Below are positions 8,077 to 15,019 of a stretch of 22,300 nt of DNA, piece by piece. The notes below the pieces were generated by a model. The model saw only the letters and a list, made by a program, of their open reading frames with translations. It was not told the origin of the DNA and did not search any database. Origin of the DNA: Negativicutes bacterium (lineage in GTDB: Bacteria > Bacillota > Negativicutes > SKW292); NCBI GenBank assembly GCA_026416215.1, contig JAOAFP010000003.1, positions 12,207 through 34,506 on the forward strand, written 5' to 3'. A program made the position numbers and the translations under genes. Every line of letters begins with the position of its first letter. Positions within the stretch are counted from its first letter, which is position 1.

Positions 8077-8964
8077 ATGAGTAATCACTTTGGACGGGTG
8101 ATCACGGCCATGGTCACACCGTTTACCGCCGACGGCAGGGTGGACTACAACGCTGCTGCCCGGCTGGCGAACTTTCTGATCGACACCGGCTCGGACGGAG
8201 TGGTGGTGTCGGGCAGCACCGGCGAGGCCGCCACTCTCAGCGACGAGGAAAAAATAAATCTGTTCCGCACGGTGGTGGAGGCTGTCGGCGGCCGGGGGAC
8301 GGTAATCGCCGGCACCGGCACCAATGATACCCGGGATACGGTGATGATGACCCAGGAAGCCGAAAAAATCGGGGCAAACCTGGCAATGGTGGTCGGGCCA
8401 TATTACAACAAACCCACCCAGGAAGGGTACGTCCGCCACTTTCGCACCGTGGCCGAAAACACCGGCCTGCCGATCATGATCTACAACGTGCCGGGACGGA
8501 CGGCCGGCAACATCCTGCCGGCCACGGTGGCACAGCTGTCCCAGATCAGCAATATCGTGGCGATCAAGGAAGCCAGCGGCAACCTGGAACAGGTCAGCGA
8601 GATCGCCCGTCTGGCCGGCGACAGCTTCATGATTTACTCCGGCGACGATATACTGACCCTGCCGATGCTGGCGCTGGGGGCCAGGGGGGTAGTTAGTGTG
8701 GCCGGCCATGTGGTGGCCTCCCCTCTGCAGAAAATGATCGCCGCTTTTCTGGCCGGGGATCTGGAAACCGCCCGGACCGAACACTTGCGGCTGGTACCGT
8801 TTTTTAGGGCGATATTCTGCACCACCAATCCGATCCCGATTAAGGCGGCGGTCAGTCTGCTCGGCCAGTGCCAGCACTTTGTCCGCTCGCCGCTGGTTGA
8901 GGCCTCGCCGGCCGAATTTGAAACCGTCCGCCGGGCGATGAACGACCTGGGACTGACGGTGTAA
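8077..8964 (+). CDS. dapA: 4-hydroxy-tetrahydrodipicolinate synthase
   Basis: It condenses pyruvate with aspartate semialdehyde, the first committed step to DAP and lysine. The fold is a class I aldolase TIM barrel of 295 residues. The Schiff-base lysine is K164 in VAIKEASGN. Y136 in MIYNVPGRTAGN and the GSTGEAATL loop complete the proton relay and the pyruvate site. The start is ATG at 8077, five bases after AGGGGG. Lysine feedback cannot be predicted reliably from the sequence. The 97-base leader with an inverted repeat suggests it can also be transcribed separately. It sits three bases before RNase J, the same order as dapA-rnjB in Bacillus subtilis. Confidence 0.97.
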   Translation: MSNHFGRVITAMVTPFTADGRVDYNAAARLANFLIDTGSDGVVVSGSTGEAATLSDEEKINLFRTVVEAVGGRGTVIAGTGTNDTRDTVMMTQEAEKIGANLAMVVGPYYNKPTQEGYVRHFRTVAENTGLPIMIYNVPGRTAGNILPATVAQLSQISNIVAIKEASGNLEQVSEIARLAGDSFMIYSGDDILTLPMLALGARGVVSVAGHVVASPLQKMIAAFLAGDLETARTEHLRLVPFFRAIFCTTNPIPIKAAVSLLGQCQHFVRSPLVEASPAEFETVRRAMNDLGLTV

Positions 8965-8967
8965 GTC

Positions 8968-10647
8968 ATGAACCGACAGTCCCGGCCGGCCAGTGGCAAG
9001 CTTCAGGTCATCCCGCTCGGCGGGCTGACTGAAATCGGGAAGAATATGACGGTGTTTCGCTGGCAGGACGACATTATTGTCGCCGACTGCGGGCTGAAAT
9101 TTCCCGACGATGAAATGCTGGGGATCGACATGGTCATCCCCGATATGACCTATCTGCAGGAAAATGCTGACAGGGTGCGGGCGGTTATGCTCACCCACGG
9201 CCACGAGGACCATATTGGTGCCCTGCCTTACTTCCTTCGTCAGTTCAACGTGCCGGTCTACGGGTCGCGGCTGACCTTAGGGCTGGTGGCCAGCAAGCTC
9301 AGGGAGCACAACCTGACCGACCGGACATTGATCCCGATAGCCTCCGGCCAGACGGTGGCTGCCGGCGCGTTCAGCGTCCAGTTCATCAGGGTGACTCACA
9401 GCATTGCCGACGCGATGTGCCTGGCTATAACTTCCCCGGTCGGGACGGTGGTCCATACCGGCGACTTCAAATTTGACCAGAGCCCGGTGGACGGCAACCC
9501 TACCGATTACCAGCGGCTGGCCGAGCTGGGGGCCAGGGGGGTGCTGGCCCTGCTGTCGGACAGCACCAACGCCGAGCGACCCGGGTACACGATGGGCGAA
9601 CGCTCGGTGGGGGAAACCCTGGACGAAGCCTTGCGCAACGCCCGCGGCCGGGTGCTGGTAGCCACCTTCTCCTCCAATATCCACCGCGTACAGCAGGTGC
9701 TGGACGTAGCCTGGAAGTACGGGCGGCGGGTGGCGGTGATTGGCCGCAGCATGGAGAATGTGGTCAAAATTGCCGCTGAGCTGGGCTATATCAATATCCC
9801 CGACCGGCTGCTGGTGTCGATCGACGATATCGACGGCATCCCGCCCGAACAGATGATCATAATGACCACCGGCAGTCAGGGAGAACCGATGTCAGCCCTG
9901 TCGCGGATGGCCAGCAACGAACACCGCAAGGTCAGCATTACTCCTGGCGACACGGTGGTGATATCGGCTCAGCCGATACCGGGTAACGAAAAAATGGTGG
10001 CCCGGACGGTGGACAACCTGTTCCGTCAGGGGGCGGACGTCATCTACCAAAAAACTTCGGGGATGCACGTGTCGGGGCACGCCAGCCAGGAAGAACTGAA
10101 ACTGATGATCAACCTTGTCCGGCCGCGGTATTTTATCCCGGTGCACGGTGAATACCGGATGCTGATGAACCACGCCAAGCTGGCGATTGAGTTGGGGATT
10201 GATGGCCGGGATATCGTTATCGCTGACAACGGCAGCGTAATCGAGATGGATTCGGAGTCGGTCGGCATTGCCGGCAAGGTGGCGGCCGAGACGATCATGG
10301 TTGACGGGCTGGGGATCGGCGATGTCGGCAATATTGTCATGCGTGACCGCCGTCAGCTCAGCCAGGACGGAATCATCATCGTGGTCAGCACCGTTCACCG
10401 GCCCAGCGGCATGGTGGTAGCCGGCCCGGAGGTGGTGTCGCGGGGGTTTGTGTACATGAAGGAGGCCGAGGATCTGATGGCCGAGCTGCGCGAGGCGGCT
10501 GGACAGGCGATGGGCCGGTGCCTCGACCACCAGCAGACCGACTGGACCAGCCTGAAAACTGCAATCCGCGACGCGATCGGCCGGGTGGTGTATGCCAAAA
10601 CCCACCGCCGGCCAATGGTTATCCCGATAATTATGGACGTCGAGTAG
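8968..10647 (+). CDS. rnj: Ribonuclease J
   Basis: This metallo-beta-lactamase/beta-CASP ribonuclease has 5'-3' exonuclease and endonuclease activity and acts in mRNA decay and rRNA maturation in the cytoplasm. The zinc motif HGHEDH gives H77, H79, D81 and H82. HTGDFKFDQ carries a later metal ligand. The beta-CASP blocks are LLSDSTNAERPGYT, ATFSSNIHRVQQ, TTGSQGEP and the C-terminal HVSGHAS and PVHGEYRML. The length of 559 residues matches bacterial RNase J. The start is ATG at 8968, three bases after the dapA stop, with only a weak ribosome site inside dapA, so it probably depends on dapA translation. Position after dapA resembles rnjB, but which paralogue this is cannot be told. A terminator follows at 10721. 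Confidence 0.96.
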   Translation: MNRQSRPASGKLQVIPLGGLTEIGKNMTVFRWQDDIIVADCGLKFPDDEMLGIDMVIPDMTYLQENADRVRAVMLTHGHEDHIGALPYFLRQFNVPVYGSRLTLGLVASKLREHNLTDRTLIPIASGQTVAAGAFSVQFIRVTHSIADAMCLAITSPVGTVVHTGDFKFDQSPVDGNPTDYQRLAELGARGVLALLSDSTNAERPGYTMGERSVGETLDEALRNARGRVLVATFSSNIHRVQQVLDVAWKYGRRVAVIGRSMENVVKIAAELGYINIPDRLLVSIDDIDGIPPEQMIIMTTGSQGEPMSALSRMASNEHRKVSITPGDTVVISAQPIPGNEKMVARTVDNLFRQGADVIYQKTSGMHVSGHASQEELKLMINLVRPRYFIPVHGEYRMLMNHAKLAIELGIDGRDIVIADNGSVIEMDSESVGIAGKVAAETIMVDGLGIGDVGNIVMRDRRQLSQDGIIIVVSTVHRPSGMVVAGPEVVSRGFVYMKEAEDLMAELREAAGQAMGRCLDHQQTDWTSLKTAIRDAIGRVVYAKTHRRPMVIPIIMDVE

Positions 10648-10666
10648 CGGCCGGCCGGCTGATGGT

Positions 10667-10686
10667 GTCCCGCCGGCCGGCGGGAC
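10667..10686. repeat. Perfect 20-base palindrome with flanking GGCCGGCCGG copies
   Basis: GTCCCGCCGGCCGGCGGGAC reads the same on both strands over its whole length. The same core GCCGGCCGG also occurs just before it (10649-10658) and just after it (10701-10710). All three lie between the RNase J stop and the intrinsic terminator. As RNA it could fold into a stable stem that protects the operon's 3' end. It could also be a by-product of the genome's GC-rich sequence. Confidence 0.6.
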
Positions 10687-10716
10687 TGCGTTCGGATTGC
10701 GGCCGGCCGGCGAAAA

Positions 10717-10747
10717 ACTACCCCCGCTGCGGCGGGGGATTTTTTTT
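10717..10747 (+). terminator. Intrinsic terminator after RNase J
   Basis: CCCCCGC (10721-10727) pairs perfectly with GCGGGGG (10732-10738) around a TGCG loop. A run of eight Ts (10740-10747) follows, after a single A. An A-rich stretch precedes the stem. This is a textbook rho-independent terminator for the peptidase-dap-rnj transcript, and it insulates the nrd promoter downstream. Confidence 0.9.
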
Positions 10748-10758
10748 GCCGGCGACTA

Positions 10759-10787
10759 TTGCCTACATATTGTGGATGACGTAAAAT
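10759..10787 (+). promoter_or_regulatory. Probable nrdRDG promoter
   Basis: The -35-like TTGCCT (10759-10764) and the -10-like TAAAAT (10782-10787) are separated by exactly 17 bases, downstream of the terminator and upstream of nrdR. The first NrdR-box-like site overlaps the -35 and spacer, and the second lies just past the expected start of transcription. That placement suits repression. Confidence 0.6.
10762..10775. promoter_or_regulatory. NrdR box 1 (upstream, imperfect)
   Basis: CCTACATATTGTGG matches the downstream box at 11 of 14 positions, and its right half TATTGTGG is identical. NrdR binds paired AT-rich imperfect palindromes of the ACACwATATnTwGT type in front of ribonucleotide reductase genes. 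This copy overlaps the -35 element and starts 41 bases (about four helical turns) before box 2. Confidence 0.6.
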
Positions 10788-10802
10788 AATCCCCGTTAGG
10801 CA

Positions 10803-10816
10803 ACAATATATTGTGG
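10803..10816. promoter_or_regulatory. NrdR box 2 (downstream, perfect palindrome core)
   Basis: ACAATATATTGT (10803-10814) is a perfect 12-base palindrome resembling the NrdR consensus. It is followed by GG, which begins the nrdR ribosome site GGAGGA. A repressor bound here would cover both the early transcript region and the Shine-Dalgarno DNA. Confidence 0.7.
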
Positions 10817-10824
10817 AGGAGACT

Positions 10825-11280
10825 ATGCGTTGTCCTTTCTGCGAAGCCATTGACAGCAAGGTGGTGGACTCGCGGTCGACTGACGAGTGTCTGGCCATCC
10901 GCCGCCGCCGGGAGTGCCAGAGCTGCGGCCGGCGGTTCACCACCTACGAAACCATTGAAATGACCCCGATCATCGTGATCAAGAAAGACGGCAGCCGGGA
11001 ACGGTTTGAGCGCAAAAAAGTGCTGAACGGGATGATGATCGCCTGCGAAAAACGGCCGGTGGGGCTGGAGACCCTGGAACAGGCGGTGCTGGCTATTGAA
11101 AACTCGCTGCGTCAGCGCGGGCAGGGCGAGGTGCGCAGCCAGGAGGTCGGGGAAAGGGTAATGGAGAAGCTGAAGGAGATCGATCAGGTGGCCTACGTAA
11201 GGTTTGCCTCGGTCTATCGGCAGTTCGCCGACATCAACAGTTTTGTCCGGGAACTGGAAAATCTGAGAAACAGGAACTGA
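10825..11280 (+). CDS. nrdR: Transcriptional repressor NrdR
   Basis: This is a nucleotide-sensing repressor of ribonucleotide reductase genes that binds (d)ATP through an ATP-cone and DNA through a zinc ribbon. The ribbon has C3 and C6 (MRCPFC) and the second pair in [17 protein letters not shown]. The ATP-cone follows from about residue 49, with [20 protein letters not shown]. The length of 151 residues is typical. ATG at 10825 is preferred over GTG at 10813 because GGAGGA sits just before it and the protein then starts MRCPFC, as in the family. Two NrdR-box-like sites in front predict autoregulation together with nrdD and nrdG. Confidence 0.97.
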   Translation: MRCPFCEAIDSKVVDSRSTDECLAIRRRRECQSCGRRFTTYETIEMTPIIVIKKDGSRERFERKKVLNGMMIACEKRPVGLETLEQAVLAIENSLRQRGQGEVRSQEVGERVMEKLKEIDQVAYVRFASVYRQFADINSFVRELENLRNRN

Positions 11281-11293
11281 CGGGGGAGGAAAG

Positions 11294-13249
11294 ATGTTCA
11301 GCAGGATCAGGAAGCGGGACGGCCGGGAGGTTAATTTTTCCGAGGCCAAAATAACCGACGCCATTTTCCGGGCGGCGAAGGCGGTGGGCGGGGAAGACCG
11401 CCGGACTGCGCTGGAACTTACGTTAAAGGTAATAGATTTCCTGAGGCAGAAATACCAGGATCAGCTTTTTGGCGTTGAAGATGTTCAGGATGCGGTGGAA
11501 AAGGTGCTGATCGAGGCCGGGCATGCCAGGACGGCCAAGGCGTACATCCTCTACCGGGCCGAGCGGACGCGGATTCGCGAGGGCAAATCCGATCTGATGG
11601 ACACTGTGTCCGACATCCTGGTGGAAACCAGCCGGGAAAATGCCAACGTATCAAACTCGCCGTCGGCAAAGATGCTGCAGATTGCCAGCGCTGCCAGCAA
11701 GGCTTACTACCTCAACCGGCTGATCCCTGACGATATGGCCAAAGCTCATACCGGCGGCGACATCCATATCCACGACCTGGATTTTTACGGCAAAACCCTG
11801 ACCTGCGTACAAATCCCACTGGGACGGCTGCTGCGGGAAGGATTCAACAACGGGCATGGTTACATCCGGCCGCCGCGGCGGCCGGCTTCGGCTACCGCCC
11901 TGGCGGCGATTATTCTCCAGAGCTCGCAGAATGATATGCACGGCGGCCAGTCGTTTGCTTTCTTTGACCGCGACCTGGCCCCGTTCATGACCGACGCCGA
12001 CGAGGACGAGATCTTCCAGGCGATGGAGGCCCTGATCTACAACCTCAACAGCATGCACAGCCGAGCTGGGGCTCAGGTGCCGTTTTCCAGCCTGAACCTG
12101 GGCACGGAGACTGACGAGGTTGGCCGGGCGATTACCCGCAACCTGCTGCTGGCCTACGAACGGGGGCTGGGACACGGGGAAAACCCGATTTTCCCCAACA
12201 TCATCTTCCGGCTCAAAGCCGGGGTCAACCTCAATCCCGGCGATCCCAACCACGACCTGTTTCAGCTGGCCATGAGGGTGGCCGCCCGCCGTCTCAATCC
12301 CACCTTCAGCTTTATGGATTCGTCCTTTAATGCCCCGTACGGCGATCAAGTCAGCTACATGGGTTGCCGGACCAGGGTGATTGCCAACCGCCGCGGTCCG
12401 GCCGTAACCGACGGGAGGGGCAACCTGAGCTTTACCACCATCAACCTGCCGCGGCTGGCGCTGAGGTCCGGCGGCCGCCTGCCGCTGTTCTATCAGTATC
12501 TGGGAGATATGGTCCGGCTGGTGGCAGCCCAGCTCTTCCACCGGTTCCGGATCCAGGCCCGGCTGAAAGTGAAGGACATGCCGTTCCTGATGGGGCAGAA
12601 ACTCTATCTTGGTTCGGAAAACCTCGGTCCCGACGATCCGATCGAAAGCTGCATAGTTAACGGCACCCTGTCGATCGGTTTTATCGGCCTGGCCGAGACC
12701 CTGACTGCCATCTGCGGCCAGCACCACGGGCAGAGCGACGACGCCCAGCGGCTGGGGCTGGAGATCATCGGCCGACTGCGGCAGCTGACCGATGAAATGG
12801 CCGAACAGTACGATCTCAACTACACCCTGCTGGCCACCCCGGCCGAGGGGCTGGCCGGGCGGTTTGTCCGGCTTGACCGTCGGGAGTATGGCGTGATCGC
12901 TGGGGTGACTGACAAGGAGTACTACACAAATTCGTTTCACGTACCGGTGGGCCACCCGATAAGCGCCGTCGACAAGATCAGCCGGGAAGGACCGTACCAC
13001 CGGCTGGCCAACGCCGGCCACATCGGTTATGTTGAATTTTCCGCCCCGCCCTACCGCAACCTGACGGCGGTCGAGGATTTGCTTCGCCATATGCAGAAAA
13101 GCGATGTCGGATACGCCGGAATTAATTTCCCGATTGATTTTTGCGAAAGCTGCAAATTCATCGGGGTGATCGAGCAGGACAGCTGTCCGAACTGTGGCGG
13201 GGAGACTCGCCGGCGGAGAATGCGGCGGCGGTGTAATGGCGGGGCATGA
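11294..13249 (+). CDS. nrdD: Anaerobic ribonucleoside-triphosphate reductase, atypical C-terminus
   Basis: This is a class III reductase that converts NTPs to dNTPs without oxygen, normally using a glycyl radical installed by NrdG. The N-terminal ATP-cone (SRIRKRDGREVNFSEAKI) gives allosteric control. Core blocks include SSQNDMHGGQSFAFFD, HSRAGAQVPFSSLN, MGCRTRV and GRGNLSFTTINLPRLAL. The zinc site is C617, C620, C631 and C634. The last 17 residues after C634 are GGETRRRRMRRRCNGGA and then stop. The usual RVxGYLG motif and the roughly 25 residues after the radical glycine are absent; only G649/G650 fall at the expected distance. The gene is 651 codons from ATG at 11294, preceded by GGGGGAGGAAAG. 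Its TGA overlaps the nrdG start as ATGA. Loss of function, a deletion or base error, or an unusual variant are all possible. Confidence 0.93.
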   Translation: MFSRIRKRDGREVNFSEAKITDAIFRAAKAVGGEDRRTALELTLKVIDFLRQKYQDQLFGVEDVQDAVEKVLIEAGHARTAKAYILYRAERTRIREGKSDLMDTVSDILVETSRENANVSNSPSAKMLQIASAASKAYYLNRLIPDDMAKAHTGGDIHIHDLDFYGKTLTCVQIPLGRLLREGFNNGHGYIRPPRRPASATALAAIILQSSQNDMHGGQSFAFFDRDLAPFMTDADEDEIFQAMEALIYNLNSMHSRAGAQVPFSSLNLGTETDEVGRAITRNLLLAYERGLGHGENPIFPNIIFRLKAGVNLNPGDPNHDLFQLAMRVAARRLNPTFSFMDSSFNAPYGDQVSYMGCRTRVIANRRGPAVTDGRGNLSFTTINLPRLALRSGGRLPLFYQYLGDMVRLVAAQLFHRFRIQARLKVKDMPFLMGQKLYLGSENLGPDDPIESCIVNGTLSIGFIGLAETLTAICGQHHGQSDDAQRLGLEIIGRLRQLTDEMAEQYDLNYTLLATPAEGLAGRFVRLDRREYGVIAGVTDKEYYTNSFHVPVGHPISAVDKISREGPYHRLANAGHIGYVEFSAPPYRNLTAVEDLLRHMQKSDVGYAGINFPIDFCESCKFIGVIEQDSCPNCGGETRRRRMRRRCNGGA

Positions 13250-13776
13250 AAATCAGGCTGGCCGGTATTGAGCGGGACAGCGTGGTGGACGGGCCGGGCC
13301 TGCGGCTGGTGTTCTTTGCCCAGGGCTGCATCCACGCCTGCCCGCACTGCCACAACCCCGGCAGCTGGTCAATGACCGGCGGCAGCAAGTTTTCCCTGGC
13401 GCGGCTGAAACAGGAGATCGACAATGCTCGGCTGATTCGCGGCATTACCCTGTCGGGAGGGGAACCGCTGCTGCAAGCCGGGGGAATGGCTGAGCTGGCT
13501 GCCTATGCCCGGCAAAAGCAGCTGTCGGTCATGGTTTACACCGGATTCACCTGGGAGGAAATCATTGGGCACCTTCGCCTGCGGCGCCGGCCGGCGCTGG
13601 ACAAGCTGATCGCCTGCACCGATATCCTGGTGGATGGACGCTACATACACCAGCTGCGGGATTTGCGCCTGCTGTACCGCGGCAGCAGCAACCAGCGGGT
13701 GATTGACGTGCAGAAAACCCTGAGGCTGGGACGGATCACTGAGATTGACGATTCTGAGCTGCTATGCTGGTGCTGA
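13246..13776 (+). CDS. nrdG: Anaerobic ribonucleotide reductase activating protein
   Basis: This radical SAM enzyme uses S-adenosylmethionine and a [4Fe-4S] cluster to create the glycyl radical on NrdD. The cluster cysteines C28, C32 and C35 lie in GCIHACPHCHNP, the CxxxCxxC signature. ITLSGGEPLLQ is the SAM-contacting GGE motif. DILVDGRYIHQLRDLRLLYRGSSNQRVIDV matches the NrdG C-terminal block. The product has 176 residues. The start ATG is inside the four-base ATGA overlap with nrdD, so translation is coupled. Its intact appearance next to an NrdD that lacks the normal radical loop is a contradiction worth resolving. Confidence 0.95.
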   Translation: MKIRLAGIERDSVVDGPGLRLVFFAQGCIHACPHCHNPGSWSMTGGSKFSLARLKQEIDNARLIRGITLSGGEPLLQAGGMAELAAYARQKQLSVMVYTGFTWEEIIGHLRLRRRPALDKLIACTDILVDGRYIHQLRDLRLLYRGSSNQRVIDVQKTLRLGRITEIDDSELLCWC

Positions 13777-13885
13777 CGGCATGAAGCGCAGTCTGCGGGC
13801 GGGGCGGCCGGACGGCCGGGGAGCGCCCGGGCGGATTAAAAAATAGGGTTCCATGCCGGTCAAACAGGACCAATTGGGAGGAATA

Positions 13886-14971
13886 ATGAAGAAAATTTTG
13901 GCATTCTGCCTGACCCTGGCGGTCTGGGCCCTGCCGGCCGGACCGGCTGCGGCGTTCACAGCCCTCGGCACACCTCAGAAAAGCGATTACGCCGGCTGGC
14001 CGGAACTGCCGATGTCCGGCCGCGATAGCGGCGGGCAGCTGATGCTGGCTGACAGCCCTGAATACGTCGAGCGGTTTGGCGTAACCTTCGCCGCTGAGAC
14101 GAGCGGCGAAGGGCGGCTGTTTGTCCATCAGGTCAACAATACCGGCCAGCCGATGCGGATTGCCATCCTGCTGACCAACGACGGAAACGCCCCGGTCAGG
14201 GTGGAACGGCGGACGGCGTGCTGGGCCGGGCCGGGGCTGGATTACCTGGCGCTTGGCCGCAAGGTTATGCTTGACTGGCTGAGCCGGCAGAGCGGTCAGA
14301 TCAGGGAGCGTCCGCTGGTTATCGCCGTTCCGGCCGGGGCGACGGTCGAGCTGGACAGTGAGCTGTCGCGGCAGCTGTTCACCGAAAACCATCAGCTGAT
14401 CACCGGCATCTGGGACTGGCGGGCCGGCGGCCGTCTGACGGTAAGGGTGCTGGCTCTGCCGGCCGGCCGGTCGCCGCTGGACAGCTGGCAGTCAGCCGAA
14501 CAACTGCCGCCGGACGGCATTCACCCCTACGGGACATACCCGGCTGCCCTGCGGGTGCTGACGGCCGACCGGCCGTTTGACAGCGATGGCGGGCCGGTGA
14601 GGATTTCGCTGGGCGACAACCAGTACGACCGCTGGCTGCAGGGGAGGGCCGGCGGGCAGGCTGTGGAAAACCAGGGCAACTATGGCCTGCTGTACCGGCT
14701 GACCATTCCCAGCAAAGGCAGACGTCCGTTCGACATCTACCTGGCGGCCACCGGCGGGGTGCACGCCGGTGCGGTATGGCTGTTCAGCCCGGCGGTGGGC
14801 AACAACCCGATCCAGACGCCGTACTTCGGCATGTGGTACGGGGCGGAGGTTGCCGGTCTGGCGAGGGTATGGTATATTGGCAGTGCTGATGGCGGGACTA
14901 CGGTGCAGATGCTGTGGTCGCCGCCCGGATCGTCAAATTTGCCGGTCCGGCTGCTGCTCGTCCCGCGTTGA
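13886..14971 (+). CDS. Exported protein of unknown function
   Basis: I do not recognise this family. The start is ATG at 13886, five bases after TTGGGAGGA; an ATG at 13853 is in frame but has no ribosome site. The first 24 or so residues are a clear signal peptide: MKK, a hydrophobic core, then PAGPAAA before FTALG, a good signal peptidase I site. The mature part (about 337 residues) is rich in short beta-strand-like stretches, aromatic and Gly/Pro residues, with no transmembrane helix and one cysteine. Phrases such as LFVHQVNNTGQPMRIAILLTN suggest a beta-sandwich or cell-surface protein. Faint resemblance to the uncharacterised exported proteins of Clostridia was considered but cannot be supported. 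It stands alone: 109 bases follow nrdG and 48 precede the M16C gene. Confidence 0.75.
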   Translation: MKKILAFCLTLAVWALPAGPAAAFTALGTPQKSDYAGWPELPMSGRDSGGQLMLADSPEYVERFGVTFAAETSGEGRLFVHQVNNTGQPMRIAILLTNDGNAPVRVERRTACWAGPGLDYLALGRKVMLDWLSRQSGQIRERPLVIAVPAGATVELDSELSRQLFTENHQLITGIWDWRAGGRLTVRVLALPAGRSPLDSWQSAEQLPPDGIHPYGTYPAALRVLTADRPFDSDGGPVRISLGDNQYDRWLQGRAGGQAVENQGNYGLLYRLTIPSKGRRPFDIYLAATGGVHAGAVWLFSPAVGNNPIQTPYFGMWYGAEVAGLARVWYIGSADGGTTVQMLWSPPGSSNLPVRLLLVPR

Positions 14972-15019
14972 CCGGTGCCGGGGGCGTCAGCTTAGTCAGA
15001 CAGGATGGTGTAGCGAATA

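Noticed and set aside
8053..9213. A 386-codon minus-strand open frame opposite dapA and the start of RNase J
   Set aside because: Antisense to two conserved genes, low-complexity composition (Gly/His/Arg/Pro), and no ribosome site; a codon-position shadow.
10649..10710. CRISPR-like array formed by the GGCCGGCCGG copies
   Set aside because: The units are only 10 bases, spacing is uneven, and there are no spacers of regular length or cas genes nearby.
11651..13090. A 479-codon minus-strand open frame opposite nrdD
   Set aside because: Despite its length it is complementary to the conserved NrdD core and shows no domain; it results from GC-rich third positions.
13777..13885. GC-rich hairpins between nrdG and the exported protein as a terminator
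   Set aside because: CGGCC-GGAC-GGCCG and flanking GGGCG/CGCCC can pair, but no T-run follows on the + strand and no T-run follows on the - strand, so an intrinsic terminator is not supported.
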